The translations under genes and the position numbers were made by a program. 64,000 nucleotides of DNA from a virus: positions 1 through 64,000 of IMG/VR virus record IMGVR_UViG_3300018080_006015; one strand, written 5' to 3'. The notes beneath the pieces were generated by a model. It saw only the letters and a program-made list of their open reading frames with translations, was not told the DNA's origin and searched no databases. This document shows, piece after piece, positions 10,653-19,343 of this stretch; the first letter of the stretch is position 1; each line of letters starts with the position of its first letter.

Positions 10653-13625
10653 ATGACGATTCGTAAAGATGTATCCATAATTCAAAACAGATGGCATGAT
10701 GCTCAAAGAGTAGATCGTACCGACATGGATGTAGAACAAGAGAAAAACACCCAAACAGAGGGATCAATTATTCAAAATCATTTTGGTTCTGGTGTATTGT
10801 TAGCTACACGAGAGCAAAGGGTTTTATTTGATTCTGATATGCCTGATGCTGAACAGGCTTCGTTTATTGCTGCTCATACATTTGATGGTCGTGGAATTCA
10901 TGTGCATCAACAACCATCTGATATAAACCTTGGAAATCAAATAGAAATAGAATTATCTGGTTCTAATGTTTTCGGTAGATTAAGTGTTAAAGTTGCTATT
11001 GTTGGTTTGGCTTTTGATGGAACGTTACAGCAAGATAAGTTTTATTTTTATAAGAATGGTTCTCAGGTTACTTCTAAACATTATATTCGTATTTTAGCGA
11101 TGTTTTTCAATGATTTTAAGGGTAATAACCAATGCTCTAGGACGAATGGTGGGCGCATTGTAGTTCGAGAAACAGCGTCATTTCAATTGTCTCGTGATGC
11201 TATTATGGTTGCTCAGGACGTAGAACCTGATTTGTTTTGGCGTGATTTTAAGGTAGCAGATCCTACTGTAGCACCCCCTAACCCGACAGTCATATTGTAT
11301 AATATGATTCAGGAAGCTATCGGATCCGAATATAGTGCAAATTCACTTGATATAACTACAACCGGACGGCAACCGGATCGAGAACTTGTACCTGGTGATG
11401 TTACTTCTCAAATTGGGCAAAAATTCCAAGCCACAACTGATAATATACAAAAGATTACATTATTATTGGGAATTAGAAAAGATGAAAACGCTACAGTTGA
11501 GCATTGGTTTGATTGGACTGGAGATTTGGTTATTAGCATTTATCCATTACAAACTACGGTTCAATGTCCAACGGCGATAGTTCCCGAATTGGCTATAGAT
11601 TTTGATCCCGATAGTGAGCCGTTAGTACAACTCACTTATGATAAAGAGGCGTTAGAAGATATTGGATATGTATTAACTGACGTATTACAACCTGTGGATT
11701 TTGTTTTTAGCGCTACGCAGGTGGGGTCAGGAGATACTAGCGAGGTTGTTCCTGGCAATTTTTACGCCATAACAGTGCGTAGAGCAGGTGCAGCTAATGA
11801 TGGCACGGTATTTATTGGCGTAGGTAATGACAGACTAGATGATGCTAGAACAACCGTATTTAGTGGTGTGTGGGTTGATGTGCCAGAAGAAGACATGTGG
11901 TTTCAAGTATGGACAGATGCGGCCAAAATTGCTGATGGTATGGGATATGATTTTGGAAATGGTATTCAATATTCTAAAACAGTTATAGATCCAGAAACTG
12001 GCGCAACTATTGATAATCAGATTAAGAACAAGTCAATGGCAGATACTGGTGAAAATGTTCTTAATATAGGTGTGTTACAGGCAATTACCGAAGAGAGCTT
12101 AACAATACAAAATGAACGCACTGGAAATGATGTTTTTTCTAGGAAACAATTTGTGCCTTCTTTTAGTTTTGTTGATGACGATGGATTAGCAGAACTTACG
12201 GATGTGTCAGAGCCATTGATTATAGGTTGTATGCGCGACACAAATCCAAAACAAAACCCAGAAATTACAGGAGAGTTGATTTTGCCGGGTCTTGTTAAGG
12301 GTGACACTTTCTGTGTTGTTAATCCGGGGCCCGATTTATTGTCAAATAATTTAATAGGTAGTAAATTATTGCCAAATTATCCATGTACAGAACCATATCG
12401 TATATTTAAGGTTGAATATTGTGTTGATGGTTATGGTGACGTTAATGGTGATGGGTATATTACAGAAGCAGATATAGCAGCAGCTGCGTCTTTAATTGGT
12501 GAGAGCATATATTCTAATTCTACCCAGCAAAAAATTATCGATGGATATTTTACAACATTAGAGGTTTTGCGAGCTGATGTTGACGGTGATGGATATATTA
12601 CAGCTCATGATGTTGATTTAATTACCCAATATGTTAATAAAGCGATAAATTCATTTCCTGTTGGAAGTACGTTTAATCACATGTGCTTTACAGTGCAACA
12701 AAGCGTTGGCCGTTATGATGGCTATTTTGATTGTGATGGGTATGTAAGACTAGATGGTTATTATGGAATTAATATAGTATCACCTGATTCATTAAGCCCA
12801 TATGAGTTAGTATATGATGGGTATTTAATGAGTCCGGTAATTGATATTGATCCTGTATTTTCCGCCGTCCCATTTATGGGGGTTACATACAAGGTTATTC
12901 CACAGCCATTTTGGCAAAAATATTTATTGACGCTTAGTAGTAATTCCAGACTTGTGCCGGCAGCTTTCACGGAGTCTGAATCTGTTACAAAATATTCTTG
13001 CGATAATCCGGCGGACTTTTTATGTGAAGAGAGGCCGAGTGCATTGCCAGTATGCGATCCGGGACGCAATGATTTCTTTGTTCCAGGTCATTTAATTATC
13101 GGTGACGGTCAAATATTAAAGCCCGATGGTAGTTTTCATAAGCAAGATATAGAAATAGGCACAATCATATTACAATTACCAGACAGTCCGTTGGAAGAGG
13201 TGTCATTAAATGTTTTTGAAAAATTTGTAGCTGATAGTAATAATACGGGATTTACTGTTGCTGGATATCCCGCAATGAAATATTCTGATTGCTCTACTGT
13301 ACAGCCAGAAGATTTGTTTTTAAACAAAGTTAAATTCAATGTAGCTATTCAAGCTATGGTTCCGGCCATTGATGGATATGACGACGGATATAGTGATGGA
13401 TATAGTGATGGATATGGTATAATTATTGACGATATTATTGGTGTTTATATGGACCATTCTACTGGAATATTAAAACTTACCGCAAAAGACATGTATGTAG
13501 ATAAGGTTTATAAATCGTTAGTAACAAAGATAGAAATAACTGTATATTTAAAGAAAGCTGGGTGGATTACTGGTAACTTTGTATTAGTTGAGCCAAGTGA
13601 AATAATTGGGCTATTATCAACTTAG
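10653..13625 (+). CDS. Tail/baseplate-associated protein with dockerin-like calcium repeats
   Basis: A 990-residue protein, 7 bases after the giant tail gene. The N-terminal third (IQNRWHDAQRVDRTDMDVEQ) has the look of a phage structural protein, and the middle is beta-rich. Residues about 590-665 hold two EF-hand-like loops, DVNGDGYITEAD and DVDGDGYITAHD, each followed by a helix, about 45 residues apart. This is the layout of a type I dockerin. Further DGY triplets follow, ending in a tandem block near residues 907-922. By position it is a tail or baseplate component. The dockerin loops probably bind calcium, but no cohesin partner is visible in the window. Confidence 0.65.
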   Translation: MTIRKDVSIIQNRWHDAQRVDRTDMDVEQEKNTQTEGSIIQNHFGSGVLLATREQRVLFDSDMPDAEQASFIAAHTFDGRGIHVHQQPSDINLGNQIEIELSGSNVFGRLSVKVAIVGLAFDGTLQQDKFYFYKNGSQVTSKHYIRILAMFFNDFKGNNQCSRTNGGRIVVRETASFQLSRDAIMVAQDVEPDLFWRDFKVADPTVAPPNPTVILYNMIQEAIGSEYSANSLDITTTGRQPDRELVPGDVTSQIGQKFQATTDNIQKITLLLGIRKDENATVEHWFDWTGDLVISIYPLQTTVQCPTAIVPELAIDFDPDSEPLVQLTYDKEALEDIGYVLTDVLQPVDFVFSATQVGSGDTSEVVPGNFYAITVRRAGAANDGTVFIGVGNDRLDDARTTVFSGVWVDVPEEDMWFQVWTDAAKIADGMGYDFGNGIQYSKTVIDPETGATIDNQIKNKSMADTGENVLNIGVLQAITEESLTIQNERTGNDVFSRKQFVPSFSFVDDDGLAELTDVSEPLIIGCMRDTNPKQNPEITGELILPGLVKGDTFCVVNPGPDLLSNNLIGSKLLPNYPCTEPYRIFKVEYCVDGYGDVNGDGYITEADIAAAASLIGESIYSNSTQQKIIDGYFTTLEVLRADVDGDGYITAHDVDLITQYVNKAINSFPVGSTFNHMCFTVQQSVGRYDGYFDCDGYVRLDGYYGINIVSPDSLSPYELVYDGYLMSPVIDIDPVFSAVPFMGVTYKVIPQPFWQKYLLTLSSNSRLVPAAFTESESVTKYSCDNPADFLCEERPSALPVCDPGRNDFFVPGHLIIGDGQILKPDGSFHKQDIEIGTIILQLPDSPLEEVSLNVFEKFVADSNNTGFTVAGYPAMKYSDCSTVQPEDLFLNKVKFNVAIQAMVPAIDGYDDGYSDGYSDGYGIIIDDIIGVYMDHSTGILKLTAKDMYVDKVYKSLVTKIEITVYLKKAGWITGNFVLVEPSEIIGLLST
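13371..13416 (+). repeat. Tandem DGY-coding repeat
   Basis: Near-identical 12-base units (gatggatatagt and variants) encode DGYDDGYSDGYSDGYG within the preceding structural gene. The two central units are identical, which suggests expansion by slippage. Similar DGY clusters occur around 7521-7590 in the gene before it. Confidence 0.7.
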
Positions 13626-13644
13626 CGCTGTTATATAATAAAAT

Positions 13645-14073
13645 ATGCAGGTGAAAGAATTTCAAGACTACTTGTATGCATTATATACTTTTTCTGTTGA
13701 TGAGTGTCATGTTGAAGTGTATTATATCGGTCAGTGTTTTTGGGAAAGGCGCGCTGAGCTAACGCCCCGACAAGTCATTGATATTATTAATATTTTGTGG
13801 CCCTCAGATGGTGTAGACATCTTTCAATATGATATTCCGTTATGGCTCACGTATGCAAAGTCATTAAATATTGATGATGTATGTGTTAGGGAAGATTTAT
13901 ATTCGAAGTTGTATCGTTATTCTGAGAGATATGTTATTGAAGAGGCGCAAGAGTTAATAGAACTTGCTGATCAGTTTGGTGATAATAATGTGTGTTTTGA
14001 CCGTTTAAAACAAGCGGTTTATGAGTATAATACTGCTTGTGGCAATTTTAACTCGATTAGAGATAGGAAGTAA
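13645..14073 (+). CDS. Hypothetical protein, 142 residues
   Basis: I do not recognise this protein. It is predicted mainly helical and acidic, with a C-terminal stretch rich in Glu and Leu (EEAQELIELADQFG) and four scattered cysteines. There is no signal peptide or membrane segment. It lies 19 bases after the dockerin-like structural gene and 2 bases before the thioredoxin-like lipoprotein gene, so it is probably co-transcribed with the tail module. A small accessory tail or assembly protein is possible but not shown. Confidence 0.6.
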   Translation: MQVKEFQDYLYALYTFSVDECHVEVYYIGQCFWERRAELTPRQVIDIINILWPSDGVDIFQYDIPLWLTYAKSLNIDDVCVREDLYSKLYRYSERYVIEEAQELIELADQFGDNNVCFDRLKQAVYEYNTACGNFNSIRDRK

Positions 14074-14075
14074 TT

Positions 14076-14597
14076 ATGAAAAAACTTATATTTGTAATAT
14101 TGTTGGCATTATTTTGTTTTTCGTTTGGTTGTGTAAATACAGAAAATCAAAGTGTTAATGTGCAAAAACAAGAGGCCGAACAAGTTAACTGGTATCAGTT
14201 AAGTGATACGCGATTGTGGCTAGCGAAACAAGAAAAGAAATGTGTATTTATATATTTTCATTATCAAAGTTGTGCTGGGTGTGCCTTGTTTAAACATACC
14301 GTGTTAAAAGATCCGAAAATTGTCAAAAAGATCAACAGTAATTTTATGCCAGTTATGGTGAGTAGTTTGGATTCTAATTTTTCATATGCTGTTAAAAAGT
14401 TTGACGTGCATATTGTTCCAAGGTTTGTTATATTAGACTATACTCATGGTAATGAAATTATGCGGGGCGGTTTTCTTGAGGTGGAGCAATTGTCTGTTGC
14501 ATTAGATCTTGCCGTATTAATTAGTAATCTAATAAACACATCACATACGTTGCAAAATAGCGGTGATTCAGTAATAAATCCATTTGTCAAACCATGA
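14076..14597 (+). CDS. Thioredoxin-fold lipoprotein
   Basis: A 173-residue protein with a lipoprotein signal: MKK, a hydrophobic core, then FSFGC with the lipidated Cys at residue 19. After a short linker comes a thioredoxin-like domain with CAGC at residues 66-69, and later IVPRFVILD, which supplies the cis-proline that faces the active site. This resembles the Thioredoxin_7 type. It would sit on the outer face of a host membrane and could reduce, form or shuffle disulfides there. A lipoprotein of this type between tail genes and a glycan island is unusual. It ends in an ATGA overlap with the next gene, implying translational coupling. The partner is unknown. Confidence 0.75.
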   Translation: MKKLIFVILLALFCFSFGCVNTENQSVNVQKQEAEQVNWYQLSDTRLWLAKQEKKCVFIYFHYQSCAGCALFKHTVLKDPKIVKKINSNFMPVMVSSLDSNFSYAVKKFDVHIVPRFVILDYTHGNEIMRGGFLEVEQLSVALDLAVLISNLINTSHTLQNSGDSVINPFVKP

Positions 14598-15700
14598 AGA
14601 TAAAGATACAACAATTTTTGTTTGGTGGAACCCTTTTTAGCTGGGCTATTGTTGGCCAAAATATTGGTCGTGCTTTATTAGAAAAGGGTCATGAGGTTCA
14701 TTTTGTTTCTACGGATGGTGTGAATAAAAAATATGTGCCAAAAGATTTAGAGTCACACGTTAAGCCAAGACCGATGTGTCAGTATGATTGTCAGATATCT
14801 TATACGGCTATGCATAATTTTCCGCATTATTTGGCGGCAGGCCCAAGAAACAGGTTTGGAATTTGGAATTATGATGGTACTATTATTCCGCCAAATATGA
14901 TCAAATATCATACAGCATGTACTACTCTATGTCCATCATCTGATTTTTCCAAGGAAATATTCATGAAGAATAACATACCACATAAAAAGATTGTGGTTAT
15001 TCCTCATGGAATAAATCTAAATGATTTTACTGTCAAAAGCAAACATCCATTAAAAACAAAAAAGAAGCGCAAAATATTATTGAATTTTGCAACTCCACAT
15101 TTGCGCAAAAACATAAAAAAGACATTGTTTGCATTTGGTGAGGCCTTTACAAAAGATGACGATGTTTGTTTGGTTATAAAGGTCAGTATACCAAAGAAGA
15201 AAGATAGTGAAAGACGCAAAGGTTTTGATATTAATTTTTTTGAAATACTAAATGACTTTAAAAAGAAGTATAAAAACCACGCGGAAATAGAAGTAATCCG
15301 TGATTTTGTTCCAAGTTTAGTGGAATTATACAACGCTTGCGATATTGTTTTTATGATGAGTCATATGGAAATGTGGTGGTTGCCAGGTACAGAGGCTTTT
15401 GCTGCTGGGAAGTTGGTTGTGGCTAGTAATTATGGTGGTCAGTTACATTATTTAAACGAAAATAATTCATTATTAATTGATGGTAAGGTGGTAAGAATGC
15501 CAAAGCATTATCAATATTGGAATCCAAGCGTATATGCTGAAATGTTTGAACCAAGCGTTGAAGATGGTGCGGCCAAATTAAAACAAGCTGTGGACAATTA
15601 CGACGAATTAATTAAAAAATTCGAGCCAAAGATGCAAGAAGCAGTAAAAGAGTTTACTTGGTCTAATGTGGCTGATAAAATATTGTCTATGGTGAGATAG
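14594..15700 (+). CDS. Glycosyltransferase, GT-B fold (GT4-like)
   Basis: A 368-residue protein with the two-domain GT-B layout. The N-terminal domain begins KIQQFLFGGTLFSWAIVGQN and contains GRALLEKGHEVHFVSTDG. The C-terminal domain has a core like GT4 enzymes: VVIPHGINLNDF at about residues 134-145, RKILLNFATPHLRKNI, then LYNACDIVFMMSHMEMWWLP and TEAFAAGKLVVASNYGG. The pattern of E in a helix before a conserved G-x-P/V-V strand is that of the donor-sugar nucleotide site. The start overlaps the previous stop (ATGA). It opens the run of sugar-transfer genes; donor and acceptor cannot be read from the sequence. Confidence 0.85.
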   Translation: MKIKIQQFLFGGTLFSWAIVGQNIGRALLEKGHEVHFVSTDGVNKKYVPKDLESHVKPRPMCQYDCQISYTAMHNFPHYLAAGPRNRFGIWNYDGTIIPPNMIKYHTACTTLCPSSDFSKEIFMKNNIPHKKIVVIPHGINLNDFTVKSKHPLKTKKKRKILLNFATPHLRKNIKKTLFAFGEAFTKDDDVCLVIKVSIPKKKDSERRKGFDINFFEILNDFKKKYKNHAEIEVIRDFVPSLVELYNACDIVFMMSHMEMWWLPGTEAFAAGKLVVASNYGGQLHYLNENNSLLIDGKVVRMPKHYQYWNPSVYAEMFEPSVEDGAAKLKQAVDNYDELIKKFEPKMQEAVKEFTWSNVADKILSMVR

Positions 15701-15702
15701 TT

Positions 15703-16452
15703 ATGTCTGATATTGAATTAAGCATTGTAATACCTGTGCACAATAATGCAAATTTTACTAAATCTGCTTTAAAAGATTTGATGAAATTACCTGGAGATCA
15801 CGAAATTATTGTTGTTAATAATGGTAGCGATGATGATACAGAAATGGTTGTTTTAGAGGCTCAAAGCAAATGCACTTGTGATACCCCTCATGTAGGTTAT
15901 ATTAAATTTGAAAAAAATAGGGGATTTGGAGGGGCTAACAACGCTGGGTATATGGAATCCCTTGGAAATAATGTATTATTTCTTAATAATGATATTAGAG
16001 TAAAGAGTAATTATCGGTTATGGACATTTGATCTTATTTCGTATGCTAAAAAGGGTTATATTGTAGGCACTCAAGGCGGTCTTTTGGATGATGAGTTAAA
16101 TTTTGTAACAGAGGGCATGGGTTTGCCTCAGACTAATTTGTGGTATATGAGTGGTTGGTGTATGTGTGGCTCTAAGGAAACGTTTGATAAACTAAAATTA
16201 AATCATTATAGGGACTTTTCTACGGGGAAAATGTGTAATGGTATGTCTTTAGGTCCGTGGAATGAGTTGTTTTTTGCATATTTTGAAGATGATGATTTGT
16301 CTTTTAGGGCAAAAAAACTTGGAATAAAATTTAAAGAGGTCAAGATTCCAGTTCATCATTTTGGTCGAATGACAGGTAGACAATTAGATTTACAAAAAAT
16401 GTATATTGAATCTAGAGAACTATTTAGACAAGAATGGTTGGGAAAGATATGA
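15703..16452 (+). CDS. Family 2 glycosyltransferase (GT-A fold)
   Basis: A 249-residue GT2-type enzyme. ELSIVIPVHNNANFT opens the nucleotide-binding domain, IIVVNNGSDDDTE follows, NRGFGGANNAGY is the usual GT2 turn, and LFLNNDIRV holds the metal-binding NND equivalent of DxD (about residues 96-98). A late FEDDDLSFRAKKLG motif supplies the acidic catalytic region seen in rhamnosyl- and related transferases. It sits 2 bases after the GT4-like gene and overlaps the small membrane protein gene downstream by ATGA. Specificity is unknown. Confidence 0.85.
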   Translation: MSDIELSIVIPVHNNANFTKSALKDLMKLPGDHEIIVVNNGSDDDTEMVVLEAQSKCTCDTPHVGYIKFEKNRGFGGANNAGYMESLGNNVLFLNNDIRVKSNYRLWTFDLISYAKKGYIVGTQGGLLDDELNFVTEGMGLPQTNLWYMSGWCMCGSKETFDKLKLNHYRDFSTGKMCNGMSLGPWNELFFAYFEDDDLSFRAKKLGIKFKEVKIPVHHFGRMTGRQLDLQKMYIESRELFRQEWLGKI

Positions 16453-16682
16453 AAAATAACGAAAAAAACCCATTTATTGAAGAAATTAAAACGCTTGTAA
16501 TGATTGGCGGAATACCATGTGTCATTTTTTTGCTTAGCTGGTTGTTTACAAAGGCGTTTTTTTCCACAGATTCTGTTACCGGTTTATATTTTATTGGTTT
16601 TTGTGTGGGCGCTGCAACTCTTTATGCTATTTATTTGGTGATTTGTAGAATGATTGAGATTTATAGGAATATGAAAAGATGA
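16449..16682 (+). CDS. Small membrane protein, two predicted segments
   Basis: A 77-residue protein with two hydrophobic stretches, about residues 19-38 (TLVMIGGIPCVIFLLSWLF) and 46-68 (TGLYFIGFCVGAATLYAIYL), separated by a short loop; the N-terminus is charged. I prefer ATG 16449, whose ATGA overlaps the upstream stop, over an in-frame start 15 bases earlier. The next GT2 gene also starts by ATGA overlap, so all three are translationally coupled. It might anchor or scaffold neighbouring glycosyltransferases at the inner membrane, but no family is recognised. Confidence 0.7.
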   Translation: MKNNEKNPFIEEIKTLVMIGGIPCVIFLLSWLFTKAFFSTDSVTGLYFIGFCVGAATLYAIYLVICRMIEIYRNMKR

Positions 16683-17479
16683 TTAGGGTTTTAACATTAT
16701 CTTGGAATGGATTAGGTTTTTTAAACAAGCTTAGGGATGGATTGTTTCGTAATTTGGATAAAACAGGTTGTCCATATGAGTGGTATATTCGCTCAAATGG
16801 CTGTACTGATGGAACTCCCGACGAGGCGATTCGGTGGGAAAATACAAAAGTTCTGGCAAAAAATCATAATCGAGATAGTTTTTCAAAAGGTGTAAATTCT
16901 TTGTTCGATTTGGCGTCTCCCGATGATTCTGATATCATTTTGCTTTTAAATAATGATATCGAATTTATATCGGATAATAATATAAAAATGATGATATCTT
17001 TATTAAAAGATAATGCCGCTGGTATGATTGGTAGTAAATTATATAATGAAGATAAAACAATTTCACATTATGGCATTGTAATTTCACACAAATATGGTAA
17101 TTTACCATGGAATTTTAAATCTGGACAGAAATCTACAAAATATGATTCTTATGACAGAAAATTTCAAGCTGTGACGGCAGCTTGTTGCGTACTAACATCA
17201 AAAATATTTAAAAAAGTTAATAAGTTAAATGAGGATTATAACTGGTGTTTTGAAGATGTAGATTTGTGTTTAAAAATTTCTATTAATGAAAATATGCCAA
17301 TTTTTTGTTGTGGAAATACAAATATAATACATCAAACATCTGCATCTCTTAAAAAAAATCCGGTTAACAAGTTATTTATGTCACACAATGTAAATGTTTT
17401 TAAAAGAAATTGGGGGAATAAATGTATTATAGACCACCAATTGTATTTAAACAATCCAAAATATGGACTTGCAATATAA
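16679..17479 (+). CDS. Family 2 glycosyltransferase
   Basis: A 266-residue GT2-type protein. The opening RVLTLSWNGLGFLNKL is the first strand and loop of a GT-A domain. YIRSNGCTDGTPDEA matches the second nucleotide contact, ILLLNNDIEFIS provides the NND metal site, and NEDYNWCFEDVDLCLKI gives the late acidic motif. The nearby IIHQTSASLKKNP segment is typical of this subgroup. The start overlaps the previous gene by ATGA. Downstream is a 129-base stretch with a zinc-finger remnant on the opposite strand. Donor and acceptor are unknown. Confidence 0.85.
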   Translation: MIRVLTLSWNGLGFLNKLRDGLFRNLDKTGCPYEWYIRSNGCTDGTPDEAIRWENTKVLAKNHNRDSFSKGVNSLFDLASPDDSDIILLLNNDIEFISDNNIKMMISLLKDNAAGMIGSKLYNEDKTISHYGIVISHKYGNLPWNFKSGQKSTKYDSYDRKFQAVTAACCVLTSKIFKKVNKLNEDYNWCFEDVDLCLKISINENMPIFCCGNTNIIHQTSASLKKNPVNKLFMSHNVNVFKRNWGNKCIIDHQLYLNNPKYGLAI

Positions 17480-17492
17480 TATTTATTTTATA

Positions 17493-17603
17493 TTATTTTT
17501 TTCTATATTTATTAGCACAGATTGGACACCAAGTTCCATTTTTTATAGAGTTTGGCGTTGCAGACCAAATCTCCAATAGACATGTAAGAGTGTTGGTATA
17601 AAG
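17493..17603 (-). pseudogene. Remnant of a zinc-finger endonuclease-associated domain
   Basis: On the minus strand, in the frame that ends at TAA 17493-17495, the bases read ...SATPNSIKNGTWCPICANK. That is the classic end of a treble-clef or zinc-ribbon unit found repeatedly in phage and giant-virus mobile-endonuclease proteins. The upstream part (TNTLTCLLEIW) keeps one Cys but has lost the usual glycine-histidine of the finger, and the frame is stopped at 17604-17606. The stretch is too short to be a gene and lies between two glycosyltransferase-type genes, so it is best read as a decayed mobile domain. The 17480-17608 gap holds nothing else that I can see. Confidence 0.5.
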
Positions 17604-17608
17604 TTATA

Positions 17609-18583
17609 ATGAGGTCAAGATTTAGTACTAAATATTTTCCCTTTTCGCCTGGTATTCCTTGGACAATAAAATATTCCAAATATATTGTTCCGGAAGTGCC
17701 AGGATCTATTGTGTTGTCTAATTTAAAAGATAAAAACATCATTGTTGCTGCTTATAGTGGTTTTTTGGAATCATTTTTTTCATTGGTGTTGTGTGAGATG
17801 ATGAATTACATGCTGCCAAGTTCTAAGTTATTATGGGCCGGGGATGACAGGTTTGGCTCATTGATTAAAATTAATGGTTTGGCAAAATTATATAATGGAG
17901 ATGTAGATCAGTCTGTTTTAGATCGTTATCCTGTGCCTTTGTTTTTTGACAAGGAAAATAATGCATATTTTAACTGTTTGAATAATTATATTGATGTAAA
18001 AACTTATTATACGACTCATGGATATTTTGATTCTAGGGCGGCTGTAAAACAAATAATTGAAAAATCTTTATTTGATTGGGATATCAGATACATGCCTAAG
18101 TTGCGTAATTTGTATAGAGATCACAGCAAGTTGCGCTCTAAACTTGACGTGTCTAAAATTTCAGAGGAGCGGCCATTTGTGTTGTTGTTACCAGATACGG
18201 ATTGGTCTGTACATAATGAGGATTGTTTAGGTTGGACCCCCACACAAATAAAGTCATTTGGTGCATTATTGTCTCAAGAAAATATTCCTTTAATTGTTTT
18301 AACAAAAAATCCTTCTAAATATTTTTATAGTTTTGTTACTGTTTTGCCAATGGAGATGGAATTATTATTGTATTTAATAATGAAGGCTAAATATATTTTA
18401 TCAAGTACGATAGATTTCTTATTAGTTGGAGGGGCTATTTCGGATGCAACTATAATTTCCCGTCCAGTTAGTGGGGAATTCAAACTATCTAAAAATATAA
18501 GGTATTTGGAGGGGAAAAATGTTATATATACAATAGAGGAAATTTTTCCAACGAAAGTGTATTCTTATATTTCAGGAAATTAA
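17609..18583 (+). CDS. Hypothetical protein, possibly a GT-B-like glycosyltransferase
   Basis: A 324-residue protein without a firmly recognised domain. The C-terminal half alternates strands and helices (FVLLLPDTDWSVH, IPLIVLTKNP, LLLYLIMKAKYILSSTIDF), which is reminiscent of the C-terminal Rossmann half of GT9/GT-B enzymes. The N-terminal half includes IIVAAYSGFLESFFSLVLCE. Its place between two GT2 genes supports a sugar-related role. No Shine-Dalgarno is evident before ATG 17609, and the first codons lie beside a decayed element, so the start is uncertain. Function is unassigned. Confidence 0.55.
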   Translation: MRSRFSTKYFPFSPGIPWTIKYSKYIVPEVPGSIVLSNLKDKNIIVAAYSGFLESFFSLVLCEMMNYMLPSSKLLWAGDDRFGSLIKINGLAKLYNGDVDQSVLDRYPVPLFFDKENNAYFNCLNNYIDVKTYYTTHGYFDSRAAVKQIIEKSLFDWDIRYMPKLRNLYRDHSKLRSKLDVSKISEERPFVLLLPDTDWSVHNEDCLGWTPTQIKSFGALLSQENIPLIVLTKNPSKYFYSFVTVLPMEMELLLYLIMKAKYILSSTIDFLLVGGAISDATIISRPVSGEFKLSKNIRYLEGKNVIYTIEEIFPTKVYSYISGN

Positions 18584-18584
18584 T

Positions 18585-19340
18585 ATGATAGACTGCGTAG
18601 ATATAATGATTGTTACACACAATCGTTTAAAACTAACAAAAGATACATTACAATGTATTTTTGATAATACTGAATTTCCATATAATTTAATATTTGTGGA
18701 TAATGGCTCAGAGGATGGAACTACTGATTATTTAAAACAAATATGTCAAGAAAAAATAAAAAAAATATCCCAATTTAATAATTTTACAATTAAGGAAAAC
18801 GAAAAGAACAGAGGAATAGCCATTGGTAGAAATCAAGCTCTTTCTTTATCTACCAGTAATTGGTTAGCAACTTTAGATAATGATGTCTGGGTTCCAAGAG
18901 GGTGGCTGTCAGAATGTGTATCTATACTTAAGGCGAATAAGCAGTATGCATCTATAGGGGTAAATATGGAACCAAAGCCATATCCATTAGTGACATTAAA
19001 TGGGAAAACATTTCAGGATAAGCCACGTGGTAATCTCGGAACTGCTTGTATGGTATTTAACAGATCTTTGCATAAAATGCTTGGATGGTTTAATCATTTG
19101 GACTATGGGACTTATGGAGAGGAAGATGCGGACTGGGGGATGAGAATTCGAGTTATTGGTTTGCGTTTAGGTTATATTAAAGAGCAGGGCAAACATATGG
19201 GGGAAGGAGAGTACGATATTGGCGCTTATCGCGATTTTAAAACAGAATCGCACACGAAAAACCTACCCAAATTTAACGAGAATTGCCGAGCTTATGCTGC
19301 CCGCAAAAAATCATTGTTTATACCCTTTAATGATGAGTAG
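18585..19340 (+). CDS. Family 2 glycosyltransferase
   Basis: A 251-residue GT2-type enzyme: VDIMIVTHNRLKLTKDTL, then LIFVDNGSEDGTTDYL, KNRGIAIGRNQAL and WLATLDNDVWVPRGW with the DND metal site. GEEDADWGMRIRVIGL is the late acidic catalytic helix. All the expected GT-A elements are in order and the length is normal for a single-domain GT2. It begins 1 base after the previous stop and is followed after 3 bases by a large GT-containing protein. Sugar specificity is unknown. Confidence 0.85.
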   Translation: MIDCVDIMIVTHNRLKLTKDTLQCIFDNTEFPYNLIFVDNGSEDGTTDYLKQICQEKIKKISQFNNFTIKENEKNRGIAIGRNQALSLSTSNWLATLDNDVWVPRGWLSECVSILKANKQYASIGVNMEPKPYPLVTLNGKTFQDKPRGNLGTACMVFNRSLHKMLGWFNHLDYGTYGEEDADWGMRIRVIGLRLGYIKEQGKHMGEGEYDIGAYRDFKTESHTKNLPKFNENCRAYAARKKSLFIPFNDE

Positions 19341-19343
19341 ATT

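Noticed and set aside
17480-17500. AT-only hairpin followed by T run after the GT2 gene at 16679
   Set aside because: AATATAA and TTATATT pair over seven bases but without any G or C; too weak to call a terminator.
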